A stretch of 64,000 nucleotides of DNA from Phycisphaerales bacterium (GTDB lineage: Bacteria > Planctomycetota > Phycisphaerae > UBA1845 > Fen-1342). The DNA lies in the NCBI GenBank assembly GCA_016710275.1, contig JADJXS010000001.1:3224001-3288000 (forward strand), read 5' to 3'. Of the stretch, positions 33,334 through 43,576 are shown piece after piece. Position 1 is the first letter of the stretch. Every line of letters starts with the position of its first letter. The notes under the pieces are model-generated. The model saw only the letters and a list, made by a program, of their open reading frames with translations, was not told where the DNA came from and ran no database searches. A program made the translations under genes and the position numbers.

Positions 33334-35226
33334 CTAGCCCTCCCTCGCTCGGCTGAAGAACCCAAGTTCCGGATTGCCGAAGGGGCCGATGATCAGCCCG
33401 CGGTCGAGCAAGCGATTGAACTCCTCGCAAGCGGTTTCCGGGACGAGGCAGCACCCATGACAAGCAGCAAGATTCAAGGAATCTGGGCCTTGCCCGCCGC
33501 TCTGGCCCATCTCCATACAAACAGGATCAGCGGAACACCACTGCGCCGCAGCGAGCGCGCGGTCCATGAGAGGCTCCAGCCGCCCTGGTCTGCCCATACG
33601 CACCAACCCTCCGAGCGTACCCTCGGCATCGCCGGCAGCCGTGTAAACGAGCACGCCCGCCATAGGGGCATCGGGATTCTCCGACACGTATAGCCTTTCC
33701 CTGAGCGCCGCCGAACTGTAGCCGCACTCATAGGTGAGGCGATTGATGAGCAAGTGTGCGAGCGTATGCAGTAGTACATACCGCGGGCCGACATGGCGGG
33801 CGCGGAGATGGCGTGCCTGCCGGAGCGCCAGGTAACGCGTAAGAAGCGGCGCTACACGGTCCTGAATGCCCGGCGAGGATTCCCACTGCCGCAGAAGCTG
33901 CTCGTTAAGGGCGAGAAATATCCCCTCTCCGAACACCATGTAGGCGGGAAGCCACCTTTCAGCTGGCATGGTGAGGCGGAGCATGGCCTGTTGGCTGGCA
34001 AGGTCGCGGTCCGTATCGGCGAAGACCCGCGTGAAGCCGGTAAGCGCCCGCGTTTCCCGCAATTTATGAACGAGCGTGACATGCGAGAAGAGACGGGAGA
34101 AGTCCGGCGCGTACTGGCTGAGATTGGCGGGCCTCAACACGAGCTGGTCAAAGTCTGCGGCAGTAACCAGCGTGTCATACTCTTGCCGCCGGAATCCCGT
34201 TTCGGCATCGTCGCCGACAGTTGGCTGCCGCTGTTGCTGCCCTGCACCGCTGCATACCGTTGTAATGGCTTGTTCAAGCTGCCGATCAGTATAGCCGTGT
34301 ACCAGTTCGTGGAACTGCGCCCGCAAGTTCGCTGGCACGGGAACTACCGCTGCACTCCGTAGAATTCCGACGAACGTGCTGATTGGGGGTTGCTCCAGTA
34401 ACGAAATGACTTCCGCTACCGTTGTGTCTTCGCTGCGGGGGAGGTAGATCGAGGTGTGGATCTGCGCGAAATAGACATTCGCGGCACTGCGAAGCGTGCC
34501 TCTAAGGGGCCTGCCGCAGCCTTCTCCCTCCTCGGTGCCGAGCCACGGGCGATGGCCGGGGCACAAGTACGGTGCCCGGCTGCTGTCTAGCAGGCGGCTC
34601 AGGTCTGTATCATTGCCGTCAGGGCTGGCATTGGTGATGCCGGCAAGCGTCCGCTCAGGGCCGCCGTCCACTTTCACTTTCTGGCCAGCCAGCGTCATTC
34701 CGCCGGTCGAAACGAGCCGCATTGGGTGCAGGTTCTGCGGCGGGTTTGCAGTCTGGTAAACCCACTCGACCCAGGGGAAGTCCTGGATATGCCCCGCATC
34801 GCACATGGCGACGAAGGGAACCTGGACGATGTACCTCGTCCACCCGCGCCCTTCGCATTCCGCGCATTTGATCCGCCCTTTCGTCACCAAGGGAACCCGG
34901 CGCATCAACCCGCAGCGGGTGCAGTAGTGCCACTGCGGGAACCGGAGGAACGGCACCGTGAGATAGCCGTTGGTCGGCGGTGCGGGGCGGCGTATCCTCC
35001 GGTGATCAGGGGGAAGGTAGAAGTGGTTGACGTTGAGGCGCGAGGCAAGGCGCCATTCATCGACCTGGTACTCGCGTGGGTCAATGTTCTCGGTGCCGCC
35101 GGATTCGTGCTTGAACCAGTGGTCAAGGCCGGCGCCAATGACGGAAACTCCATCAGGCAAGATCATCATTGCGCCGGGTCCGAACGGCGAGATGAGTTGG
35201 CCGCGGCGCACTGGTCCTCTAGGCAT
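33334..35226 (-). CDS. drmB: DrmB, DUF1998 component of DISARM
   Basis: A 630-aa DrmB-type protein. It starts RGPVRRGQLISPFGPGAMM, then has HYCTRCGLMRRVPLV and IKCAECEGRG zinc knuckles. The DUF1998 part includes YVLLHTLAHLLINRLTYECG and a final AACHGCCLVPETACEEFNRL. DrmB forms a complex with the DrmA helicase that recognises unmethylated 5'-overhang DNA. The ATG at 35226 overlaps the drmA end by 8 bp; the open frame to 35331 is within drmA. Confidence 0.9.
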   Translation of the reverse strand: MPRGPVRRGQLISPFGPGAMMILPDGVSVIGAGLDHWFKHESGGTENIDPREYQVDEWRLASRLNVNHFYLPPDHRRIRRPAPPTNGYLTVPFLRFPQWHYCTRCGLMRRVPLVTKGRIKCAECEGRGWTRYIVQVPFVAMCDAGHIQDFPWVEWVYQTANPPQNLHPMRLVSTGGMTLAGQKVKVDGGPERTLAGITNASPDGNDTDLSRLLDSSRAPYLCPGHRPWLGTEEGEGCGRPLRGTLRSAANVYFAQIHTSIYLPRSEDTTVAEVISLLEQPPISTFVGILRSAAVVPVPANLRAQFHELVHGYTDRQLEQAITTVCSGAGQQQRQPTVGDDAETGFRRQEYDTLVTAADFDQLVLRPANLSQYAPDFSRLFSHVTLVHKLRETRALTGFTRVFADTDRDLASQQAMLRLTMPAERWLPAYMVFGEGIFLALNEQLLRQWESSPGIQDRVAPLLTRYLALRQARHLRARHVGPRYVLLHTLAHLLINRLTYECGYSSAALRERLYVSENPDAPMAGVLVYTAAGDAEGTLGGLVRMGRPGRLEPLMDRALAAAQWCSADPVCMEMGQSGGQGPDSLNLAACHGCCLVPETACEEFNRLLDRGLIIGPFGNPELGFFSRAREG

Positions 35227-38200
35227 CGCCAGCCTCCTCTTCTTCGAGCAAGTAGAGCTGCGTGATCTCGACTTGGCACTCGGCATCGACATTGCGGAGC
35301 GACTGCGGCGTCGCCCAGGAAACGCGAGCATTCTCCGGCGTCACGTATGCACCAGCGGGCCTCATGAGGGGCATGTCCTCGGCATGGACCGCACCGTCCC
35401 ATTTCAACCGCTGCCACCGTTGCCACTCATCGGTGCGCCGCTGGATGATCCGGCGGAGAGCAGCAAGTTCATCAGGGTCAACGGCCGAAGCCCGCTGGTC
35501 GAGGATGCGCGAGACGGCCGCGACCAGCGCCGCCGGGAAGGGGTACGGGCATTCGGCCTGGTCGGAATCGCCGAGTTGTCGCACATAGCTCGCGATGACG
35601 GCGTGTGCCGCGCGGTCGAGCGCCGGCCGTGAGAATGGCGTTACGCTCGTCGGCTCCACCTGCGCATACAGCCGCTCGTGGTAGCTGCGAAACTTCTCGA
35701 AATGAGATCGGTCGCGAGGTTTCGACGCCGTGTAGATTGTCACCACGAGGCCGGGCCGATCCGATCTGCGGCCAACGCGCCCCGTCACCTGGATGTATTG
35801 GGAGGTTGTTTTGGGCTGTCCGACTACCGCCATCAGCGAGAGCCGGTCAATATCGACGCCGACCTCGATGATATTAGATGCCAGGCAAACATCGACTGCC
35901 TGGCCCTGCTGCGACATGGTGGGAACTTCCAGGGCAGAAATGGCCTTCGGCACCTCGTCGCCGGGCAAGCGGCCTGTCAGTTCGAGTATTTTCCTGAGTT
36001 GCCGGACGTCCTGAAAACTGATGCCGAGACGCTGCCTGAGTGCGCCCCTGAGCAAATCCGGAATGTCGGACTGGAACAGGGTGAGTGTTGTTCCGAGCTC
36101 ACGCAAGCTGTTGAAGAATAGGAGTAGCGTCCACCACGGGTCGCGGTCGGCAGCCGCCATCGGCTGCGGAGCCTGAAGCAATGCTGAGAACGTGCGGACC
36201 TGTACCGTCTGGAGCGACCCGAGACCGGGAGCATGGACACCGGCGTAGATGCGCCCGCGCTCAAGGGTGCCATCGGCCCGGCGAGCGACTCTCGCAAAGA
36301 ACGAGTCGTCGGCGTCCAGACCAGGCGGCGGGAACAGGCTCGTGCGATCCCGCGCATAGAGGCCCTGCACCTGCTCGGAGTAACTGCGAATTGTCGCCGT
36401 GGAACTGACGATCTTTGGCTTGGCTGCCTGGTGCTCCCGCCGGTCGGTACACAGTTCTTCGATAACCGGTTCGTAGAGGCCAACCATCGACCCCAGCGGG
36501 CCGGATATGAGGTGCAACTCGTCCTGGATGACGAGTCCCGGCGGTGAGTATGCTCTCGTCCCATCCTCGGCAATGCCGAACAGAGCACGAGCTTTGGGCT
36601 TCCAGGCAAGCATGGCGAACTTGTCTACGGTGCCGATTACAAGATCCGGGCGTTTCTCGTAAATGTCTTCATCGATGACATGAAGCGGGAGCAACCCGTG
36701 GAACTCGCATCGCCGGTCGGGGCAGGCATAGACGACGGTGTTTTCGCGGCGTTCATAACCAATGACGCGGGGAATGCCGCCCCGGCGGCCTCGCCCGCGG
36801 CTGGCTGCAAGGTTCACCGGCCCCATCTCAGCACCGCACCACGGGCAACGATCCAGGACGAACTTGTTCTGTTCCCTGCCGTCGCCGTTCTGAAGGCTGC
36901 GGAGGACGGATCGGGCTTCTTCCCGCGTGTTCGGTGTCGTGGAACCGCCGAGCCAGATGCCGGTGGAGATCTCGGCCTCACCCAGTTCTCCGGCATGCTG
37001 CCGCCGGACATATTCCATCGCGCAAATCAGCCGGGAGGCGCGCTGGAACTGCTGCGCGGTGAGAAGGCGGAGGGTGTATCGCATCAGCGTCTGTATGCCG
37101 GTGTCGGCAGGGTTGCGCAGCCTGCGCAGGAAGATGCTGAATGCGGCCAGGCCCAGGTACGCCTCGGTCTTACCGCCGCCGGTTGGGAACCAGATAAGCT
37201 CGACCCGCTCGCGGTCGGCGTCGCCTGCATCCGCCGTTGACCGCAGGGAGGCGAGGATGAATGCAATCTGGAATGCGCGCCACTCGCTTCCCCGCGCGCG
37301 TTCCGAGTTCAGGTCGAGCGGTTCGTAAGGCTCAGCGAACTGGAGTGTCGAAGTGCCGTGGTCGAAAGCAGCGGTGCGGGCCTCGCGCCTCGACCTCACC
37401 TGTTGCGTCACCATTGCGAGGTTGGCAAGCTGGAAGGCGCGCCGGACCTCCGGGTTGCTTGCCAGCAGTGCCAGGCCACCGCGCATCCGCCGCGCCGCCT
37501 CGGCGCATTGCTCCATGTGGGCTTCGGCGGTTTCCCGCAACCGCGCGCTCAGGCCAGGGATGCGCTGCCGCTGCGCCGCGATCCACACTTCGTATTCGCT
37601 GACAATGGCCTCAAGCTGTCCGGTGCCGTCGGATTCCGGGTCAATCCCGGACAGCAATCGCATGGAAGCGACAAGCGGCTGGCCGCTTCTTGAGCGAATG
37701 TCGGGCGTGGTGCTCGGTGTTTCAAAGACCGGCAGGCATTCAGCCGAGACGCGTTCGGCGGAGGTTGCAGCGCTGCGGGTCCAGTCAGCCGCACATCCGT
37801 GGCCTACAGCGAATGTGAGTTTGTCGCGGTATAACAGTTCCTGCGAGCGATCTTCGCTGTCCAGTGGTTCCGCCGTCGGGTAGGGCAGGATGGTACCAGG
37901 GGAACCGGGTTTCAACCGGACCTCGATCCTGGATTGGAACATGGACAGCGCATCCAGGCGGCCGCCCGCAGGCTGGCGGTTAACCAGGCACACCGTCATG
38001 AGGAACTCATCCGGCCGGGACTGGTGCGGCCTTGCGAAGACTTCGATACGAACGTCGAGGTTATCGACATTCTCCCGCATCGGCTCGCGGGCATTGACGT
38101 AAGCGTTGGCGGAGGGGAAATCCTCGCGGTGGAAATGGCTTTCGAGCCTGACTGGTGAGCGGAGCCACCACTCTCTCTCCCGACCGACGAGCATCACCGG

Positions 38201-38735
38201 CAGGGGAGCGTAACGGCCGCCTGATGCCACCACGTCCAGTACAGCCCCTTGTGGCAAATGCACCAGCAGGCTCACAGCCATGCTGCTGGGCTTGTATGTG
38301 TTTGCGGAGGAGAGGTCGAAGTCATCCGAATCGGCTTCTGGGAGCCGGTGCTCGGCGCGAGCTGCAATTCTCTCGCAGTCATGCACGGCGGAAGCGCGCC
38401 AGCGTCTCTCTGGCATTGTCTGGCAGCTGAGGTGCAGCCTCTTCATCGGGAGGGGGAAGTTGGGCATCGAGTTCGTCGGGCGCGGCCAGGGCCTCCATCG
38501 GATACAGGACGCCGACACCGTAGCGCTTCGTAGGCGAGTCCCGCTGTAGTATCTCCTCGCCGGAACCGAGTTGCCGATACGGCCGGTACGCGGCCTCTGC
38601 GTCCTCCAGGTGAATGGCTTGCGTGCAGTCGATCTCTTGCCCGAGCGGGCACGGGCCGACGAGTTCTTCGCGGAGAGTCCGCAGCACAGCCTCGCGATTC
38701 GCAATATGGTCGGGCATCTCCTGCGTACCTTTCAA
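35219..38735 (-). CDS. drmA: DrmA, DISARM SNF2-like helicase, split by a +1 frameshift near 38380
   Basis: The true N-terminus is in one frame from ATG 38735 (LRTLREELVGPCPLGQEIDC, YGVGVLYPMEALAAPDELDA) and ends at TGA 38381-38379. The next frame carries the rest to 35219: DSDDFDLSSANTYKPSSMAV, Walker A WFPTGGGKTEAYLGL, LVIQDELHLISGPLGS (motif II), paired zinc cysteines CPWCG...CPDRRCEFH, and VTGRVGRRSDRPG (motif VI). A +1 step at or just before the TGA joins them into about 1170 residues, a plausible DrmA length. The stop context is TGA-C, weak for termination and as in prfB, so programmed shifting is conceivable. A mutation or a sequence error is at least as likely. It overlaps the upstream helicase gene by 4 bp. 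Confidence 0.85.
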
Positions 38736-40468
38736 GACTGCTTGCCGCCGAGCAGCGATTGCACGATTTCGGGCTTGACCGTCTCATGCACGATGATGCA
38801 GAGCCGCTCCAGCGCCCTCGTTGTCGCAACGTAAAACAGTGACGAAAACATGTCACCAGCGACGTGTTCGATGTCGGTAACAACAATCGCTGGAGCGTCA
38901 AGACCTTTGAAGCTCTGAATAGTCGTATAGCGAATCTGGCCACTCGAGGCAGCCTCGAATGAGGCAAGCTGATCGCACCACGGCTTCTCAGTAATACTGG
39001 CCGCTGCGCACCGGGGGCCAGCTTTCGGCGAAAGGACAATGACGTCTTCGCCGCTGTAAGACTCCTTGAAGAGGCATTCCAGTGTTCTGGCCACTTCCCT
39101 GCGCTGCTGGGATGGTGTCGCGTAGTAGCGGATCACTGGCTCGATCCGGTCATCGGGACGAAGAACGCGCGAGTAGTTTGGAGTGAGCCGGCCCAAAAGG
39201 TGCGATAGCGCCGCGACGCGGGGGGTATTGCGACAATTGACGCGGAGTGAGCCCTTGGCAAACGAGCCTAACCGGACGCGGAGCAGTTCATCAGCTTGGT
39301 CGCGGTCTTGCCCGTAGAGCATCTGTCTCTCGAAGTCACCGAACATGCGCCAATGCCCAGCTGCGATCCCTCCCTTCAAAACCAGGTCCATGACATCGAG
39401 GTACGGCGCGGAAATCAAATCCTGCACTTCGTCCGCGATGAGGATATCGAATGCTGAAGCATCGGCATGGCCGCCGAGCAGCGTCTCGGCAGCCGCTTCG
39501 GGCAGCTCGCTGTTCCAGAAGGAGCCGCCGGGCTCTGCCGGCGGCATGATGTCGGCGAGTCCAAGCAAGTACTGATGAAAGGTGCCTGCCGACACGCTGC
39601 TGCACTGGACGGCCGGCTGTTGCGACAGCCAGCGGCCAAGTAGCCGGTTGTAGCACACGAAGAGGACCTTCATGCCGGAATTCGCCGCTCTGCGGGCCGC
39701 TTCCAGTGCGAGAACCGTCTTGCCCGTTCCCGCGGGGCCGGTGAACAGCACGCGCTCGTTGTCCCCTATGGTGTCGAGGGCGGCAAACTGTTCTTCCGTG
39801 TAGCGGAGGACCTCTGCCTGCTGCCGGGCGCGCCGGTCGGGAGCCTTCTCGCCGAATTCAAAACATGGCCTGAGAATCCGGGCGATGGCGGCGGCCTGCT
39901 GCGGATTCGGGAACCGGTCAACTTCGTTGAACCACCTGGCTGCCGGCTGCACGCTCAGGAACGACCTCGCGCTGCGCAGAATGCCAGCGATCAGAGTGGA
40001 AAGAGGCTGACGGCGGAACCGCGGCGAGTCGATCACCTGCCAGGGATGCCATTCGTCGGAAGCGGCTTTGAACTCAATGAACGGGAAAGCAACGGCCGAC
40101 CAGAACGGAATGCGCGATAGCGCTGGGTCGGCTTGGACTACCTGCTGGCGCAGGCTGTGCATCGCCTCGGCAGCCTGCTTGAATGGGCCCCTGGGGTCGC
40201 CGTGAGGATCACGGCCGTAGTACCACAGGCCGTCTTTTCGCTGGAGGGAGTGGCAAGCCTTCACTTCCAAACAGAGCACCCCGAGTGCTGGTGCTATGAC
40301 GACGAAGTCCGCTTCGCCGGTGATTTGCCGCAAGTGGTGCGCGATGTCGAGGGAATGCAGGACGATCCATTCCTTGGTCCCTGGCTCATCTCTGAGCCGG
40401 GTGAATATCTCCCGTTCTCCAGGGCTGGGGCAAGAAGCAGGAATGACCGGAGGGATCATGCGCGCCAC
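38732..40468 (-). CDS. NERD-domain UvrD/REP-like helicase in DISARM-like operon
   Basis: A 578-aa protein. The N-terminal NERD (nuclease-related) domain spans residues 1-120 (SPGEREIFTRLRDEPGTKEW, DFVVIAPALGVLCLEVKACH). It is followed by a superfamily 1 helicase: Walker A LFTGPAGTGKTVLALEA, motif II ILIADEVQDL, a GDFERQMLY block and C-terminal YTTIQSFKGLDAPAIVV and LFYVATTRAL motifs. The ECLEVKACH-like E-x-K in NERD suggests a PD-(D/E)xK nuclease fold. This gene is not part of the standard five-gene DISARM, so it may replace the missing PLD nuclease DrmC. It is adjacent to its neighbours with 2- to 4-bp spacing or overlap. Confidence 0.85.
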   Translation of the reverse strand: MARMIPPVIPASCPSPGEREIFTRLRDEPGTKEWIVLHSLDIAHHLRQITGEADFVVIAPALGVLCLEVKACHSLQRKDGLWYYGRDPHGDPRGPFKQAAEAMHSLRQQVVQADPALSRIPFWSAVAFPFIEFKAASDEWHPWQVIDSPRFRRQPLSTLIAGILRSARSFLSVQPAARWFNEVDRFPNPQQAAAIARILRPCFEFGEKAPDRRARQQAEVLRYTEEQFAALDTIGDNERVLFTGPAGTGKTVLALEAARRAANSGMKVLFVCYNRLLGRWLSQQPAVQCSSVSAGTFHQYLLGLADIMPPAEPGGSFWNSELPEAAAETLLGGHADASAFDILIADEVQDLISAPYLDVMDLVLKGGIAAGHWRMFGDFERQMLYGQDRDQADELLRVRLGSFAKGSLRVNCRNTPRVAALSHLLGRLTPNYSRVLRPDDRIEPVIRYYATPSQQRREVARTLECLFKESYSGEDVIVLSPKAGPRCAAASITEKPWCDQLASFEAASSGQIRYTTIQSFKGLDAPAIVVTDIEHVAGDMFSSLFYVATTRALERLCIIVHETVKPEIVQSLLGGKQS

Positions 40469-40470
40469 GG

Positions 40471-42039
40471 CTATTCCTCCCCGTCCAGCAGCACGCCGAC
40501 CCGGTCGGTGGGGACCTCGGTCTCTTCCGCCTGGATGCCGACGATCTCGAAGGCCGAAAGCGCTCCGCCGTCGTGGTCGCCGAGATCGAAGACCATTTCA
40601 CCATCGCGTTCCAGCGGCTCCAGCGAGGTCTCGGAGATTGTCTTCAGGAGCATGCGCCGGATGAGCTGGCCCGCGCGAACATGCGCGCGGCTAATCTCGC
40701 CCATCGCCTCCCACAGCGGCCGCGCCCTTGCTTCCAACCCCGCGAAGGTGAGTATCGCCACGAAGTCCTCCTCCTTGCGCGGCCGGATGCACTTTGAGGA
40801 CATCCAGTAATGCACATTCTCCGGCCGCGCTCCCGAGAGCGCTTTCGCATGGAGGCTTGAGCATACCCGCGAAGCAAGTTCCCGGCGGCTCATGACGCCA
40901 AACTGCTCGATCGCCCGGGCGACGACGCGGTCCTTCCATTCAGCCTGTTCAGACCGGCGAGTTGCGGCCGAGGCGCCGAGAATGCGGTCTGCAAGCGGGG
41001 CGATGAAATCGCCGCCGCCCGAAGTGCGCAGGAGCAGATACTGGCCCGGCTCCAACTCGTCTACAGGCGCTCGCCTGACTGCAGCGCGGCCCGTTTCGGA
41101 CGTGTCGATTATCAGGGACGTCGCACCGTCGTCAGATGCCACAAACACTGCGCGGCTGCCGGTTAGGTGGCATAGACGCGCCGGGACGGTTTCCGCTTGC
41201 ATACCGGAGCCGGGCGGGATGTTGCAAGCGAACGCAGGCATCGGCGGAAGAAGGTCCAGCGGGAGGATGTCGGAGGGGGAAGGTTCGCTCCGGGGAGCCT
41301 CACCCCCGATTCGGGGAACTGCCCCGATGCGGTGGTTGCGATGCCTGGCTGCGGATGTATCCGATCCGTGTAGAAGGATCGGGCCTGGCTTCCAGGCGTC
41401 GCGAATCCACCGAAACGACATCACATGAATCGCGGGAGCACGTGGTGCAGAGAATACGTATTCGGGGTGCCAGCCGCAGGGGCCTATCACGGCGAGCGCG
41501 TCGCACGCATGAGCGCCGCGGAGTTGCGAGGCGCTGACGACCCTTGTGCTTCGTAGTGCCGGGTTCTCCGCGAAGTACGTGGCCACAGGCTTGTTCATCC
41601 GCGGGTTGCGCATGACAACCGAGAGCCTGCCGCTCTGGGCGGCGAGCTCCTCCAGCGGCCCAATGAATGGCGATGACTGCTCAGCACTTAGCTGCTCCAG
41701 ATTTGTGACAAGGCTCGTGAGGAGTTCGTAAAAATCCGGAAACTGATGCTGGCAGAGGCGGACCTGGCGGTTGATCCGGGTCCAGTCAATTCCGGCGGAT
41801 GAAGCCGCCGAGGCAAACGGTATTGGTGTGGAACAAAATGTAAACGCGAGTCTGCGGATAGGTCCGAGCGTGTCGCGCCAGAACTGATCGGCCGCCTCAT
41901 CCTGAAGTAATCGCATCAGGGCGCGCAATTGCCCGGATGCGTCGGCGAGCACTGGGTGATCCATCCAATGGCGGGTGATTTCGCACCTGAACGCATCACC
42001 ATACACCTCTATCGCGCTGGCCAGGGATAGCGGGATCAT
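40471..42039 (-). CDS. Unknown 522-aa protein, possible C-terminal part of DrmE
   Basis: No confident family. The C-terminal 140 residues are helical with a DNA-binding-like pattern (MSRRELASRVCSSLHAKALS, VHYWMSSKCIRPRKEEDFVA) ending ISRAHVRAGQLIRRMLLK and an acidic tail, a layout I associate with the DrmE C-terminal domain. The middle has ALAVIGPCGWHPEYVFSAPR. The ATG overlaps the stop of the preceding 331-aa gene (ATGA). The two together (about 850 aa) are near DrmE size, so a split DrmE is a reasonable guess but unproven. Confidence 0.55.
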   Translation of the reverse strand: MIPLSLASAIEVYGDAFRCEITRHWMDHPVLADASGQLRALMRLLQDEAADQFWRDTLGPIRRLAFTFCSTPIPFASAASSAGIDWTRINRQVRLCQHQFPDFYELLTSLVTNLEQLSAEQSSPFIGPLEELAAQSGRLSVVMRNPRMNKPVATYFAENPALRSTRVVSASQLRGAHACDALAVIGPCGWHPEYVFSAPRAPAIHVMSFRWIRDAWKPGPILLHGSDTSAARHRNHRIGAVPRIGGEAPRSEPSPSDILPLDLLPPMPAFACNIPPGSGMQAETVPARLCHLTGSRAVFVASDDGATSLIIDTSETGRAAVRRAPVDELEPGQYLLLRTSGGGDFIAPLADRILGASAATRRSEQAEWKDRVVARAIEQFGVMSRRELASRVCSSLHAKALSGARPENVHYWMSSKCIRPRKEEDFVAILTFAGLEARARPLWEAMGEISRAHVRAGQLIRRMLLKTISETSLEPLERDGEMVFDLGDHDGGALSAFEIVGIQAEETEVPTDRVGVLLDGEE

Positions 42040-43031
42040 GCGATGGCCTCACGGAAGGCAAGCACTTCGGCACCAGGGGGGGCGTCACCCGTTGGCAGAG
42101 GAACTTCGCCGTCAACACGATTCTGTGAGAATCTTGAGTTGATCGCGCTGATGGCGTCATCGAAGTAGGGCTCGGTCCGGTCGAGTACGACGATCTGGTG
42201 CCGCCCGCCCCAGAGTTGGCCCCATTTGAGAAAGCCGGCAGCCCCGTCGAACACGACGCCAAGTTGGGTGTTGTCAACTAAGCCGTCCGACGGTCCGCCG
42301 CTTCCGATCGGCACCAACGCAGCGCGATGGGAATGTTCGTCGACGGCGAAGCGATCCACTCGGAGTACGTCCTGGAGGTAACCCGTCGAATGTTGGCCGT
42401 TGGCATGAACTAACAGTGGAGTCCTCCGGATTTCATACTCAAGCACGTTTCTTCTGCCGACGATGGCGCAGCAGAGTTGTGAGCACGGCCCAAGTTGCGC
42501 CAGATTCGAAGCACCGAGCAGCTGATCTACGAAAGTGTTAGCGAAGCGCTTGTTCTTGCCGCTGGGATTATTCGGCAAAGTGCCCGAGTGATGGGCGGGC
42601 TGCACCTGAAGTGCCAGTGACTCGGGAATCAGGTACGCCCGCCGGCCGCCTGCGGTTGAAGAGATCTGCACGCGCACATACCGAGTTCCGCGTACGTCTT
42701 CCGATCCCTGCAGGATTCCTTTGAATGCCCGCTCGGGACTTTGGCGGTAGATGACCGTCGTCCCAGGAGGGAGGTTGAGCAGAGTCCTAAAATGAGCAGC
42801 GTGAGATACTCGCTCGTGCGCAGCGAAATCACTGATCACCATTCCCAAGCTGACGAATGCTGCTCCAAAGGCCCGAGTTGGCGTAACCATCACAGTAACG
42901 ATTCTGCTCTCGGATCGGTCAGCGTGCGGCAACTGTCTGCCGACAGCAATGAAATACTCAGCCCATTGCGGAAGACTATGCCAGTCTCCAGAATCCTCGA
43001 AGTGGAGCGTCACTGGTGTAACGGCGCTCAT
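42036..43031 (-). CDS. Unknown 331-aa protein, possible N-terminal part of DrmE
   Basis: The ATG at 43031 overlaps the preceding stop by one base (TGATG); a TTG at 43034 is also in frame. The N-terminal block VTPTRAFGAAFVSLGMVISD resembles the start of DrmE-like proteins, and the middle contains an RNA/DNA-binding-like beta region (GTRYVRVQISSTAGGRRAYL). No catalytic motif is seen. It is translationally coupled to the 522-aa gene downstream. Assignment to DrmE is by operon logic and general pattern only. Confidence 0.5.
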   Translation of the reverse strand: MSAVTPVTLHFEDSGDWHSLPQWAEYFIAVGRQLPHADRSESRIVTVMVTPTRAFGAAFVSLGMVISDFAAHERVSHAAHFRTLLNLPPGTTVIYRQSPERAFKGILQGSEDVRGTRYVRVQISSTAGGRRAYLIPESLALQVQPAHHSGTLPNNPSGKNKRFANTFVDQLLGASNLAQLGPCSQLCCAIVGRRNVLEYEIRRTPLLVHANGQHSTGYLQDVLRVDRFAVDEHSHRAALVPIGSGGPSDGLVDNTQLGVVFDGAAGFLKWGQLWGGRHQIVVLDRTEPYFDDAISAINSRFSQNRVDGEVPLPTGDAPPGAEVLAFREAIA

Positions 43032-43276
43032 CAAGGCCTCACAATATTAGGATGACCAGATACGTGGCCTGCCGGAGCTGCATTGGCGAGGATCGAGCGA
43101 AGTGACCGCTCGGCATGCAATCGAGGAGTTATGCCGGCGCAGGTTATGGCCGGGCGAGGACTGGTATCGAGGTGCCTAACAAGGCCTGTCCAGCGCACCT
43201 CACCGGTCGTGGCGAGTGAGTCCACGAGCATCAGCCGGCCCTGACCGTCACGTATCTTGGGGGCAATCATCGCCAT
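43031..43276 (-). CDS. Small protein (81 aa) in DISARM-like operon
   Basis: A short ORF between the regulator (stop 43280) and the 331-aa gene. The ATG at 43276 is 3 bp after the regulator stop. The N-terminus (IAPKIRDGQGRLMLVDSLAT) and middle show no known motif. Gap-free placement and overlap on both sides argue that it is real, but length and composition alone would not. Confidence 0.5.
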   Translation of the reverse strand: MAMIAPKIRDGQGRLMLVDSLATTGEVRWTGLVRHLDTSPRPAITCAGITPRLHAERSLRSILANAAPAGHVSGHPNIVRP

Positions 43277-43279
43277 GCG

Positions 43280-43549
43280 TCAGTGGCCCTCCCCTCGTGC
43301 CGGATCCGACGAGCGTCTGCCCTTTCGGTGGTTCTTGCCTTGGACAAGGACGTACCGCCACCCGTCCTCGCCCCGTTCGGCCCTGATGTCATGCCCGCGC
43401 TGCCGCAGGGCGGTCACATCGCGCGAGACGGTTGGGATGGACACGCCGAGTTCCTCGGCGATGCGCGGGGTCGAATAGCTGCCCTTGCGAATCATGCCGA
43501 GCACGGCCTCCAGTCGTCGTTCGATTTCGAGGGATCGTTGGTACAGCAT
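43280..43549 (-). CDS. HTH regulator of the DISARM-like operon
   Basis: An 89-aa DeoR/HTH_11-type DNA-binding protein: LEIERRLEAVLGMIRKGSYS, then TPRIAEELGVSIPTVSRDVT. There is no WYL or ligand domain, unlike BrxR/CapW-type defence regulators. ATG 43549 has GGAGG about 9 nt upstream. It is the first gene of the ten-gene operon and its promoter contains a perfect 8-bp inverted repeat, so autorepression of the whole operon is likely. Confidence 0.8.
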   Translation of the reverse strand: MLYQRSLEIERRLEAVLGMIRKGSYSTPRIAEELGVSIPTVSRDVTALRQRGHDIRAERGEDGWRYVLVQGKNHRKGRRSSDPARGEGH

Positions 43550-43576
43550 CCGCGGGGCCTCCTGACCGCCGCTACC

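Noticed and set aside
31030..43549. Druantia or BREX assignment for the large defence operon
   Set aside because: There is no DruE-size helicase, BrxC/PglZ or adenine methylase; the DrmA and DrmB motifs point to DISARM.
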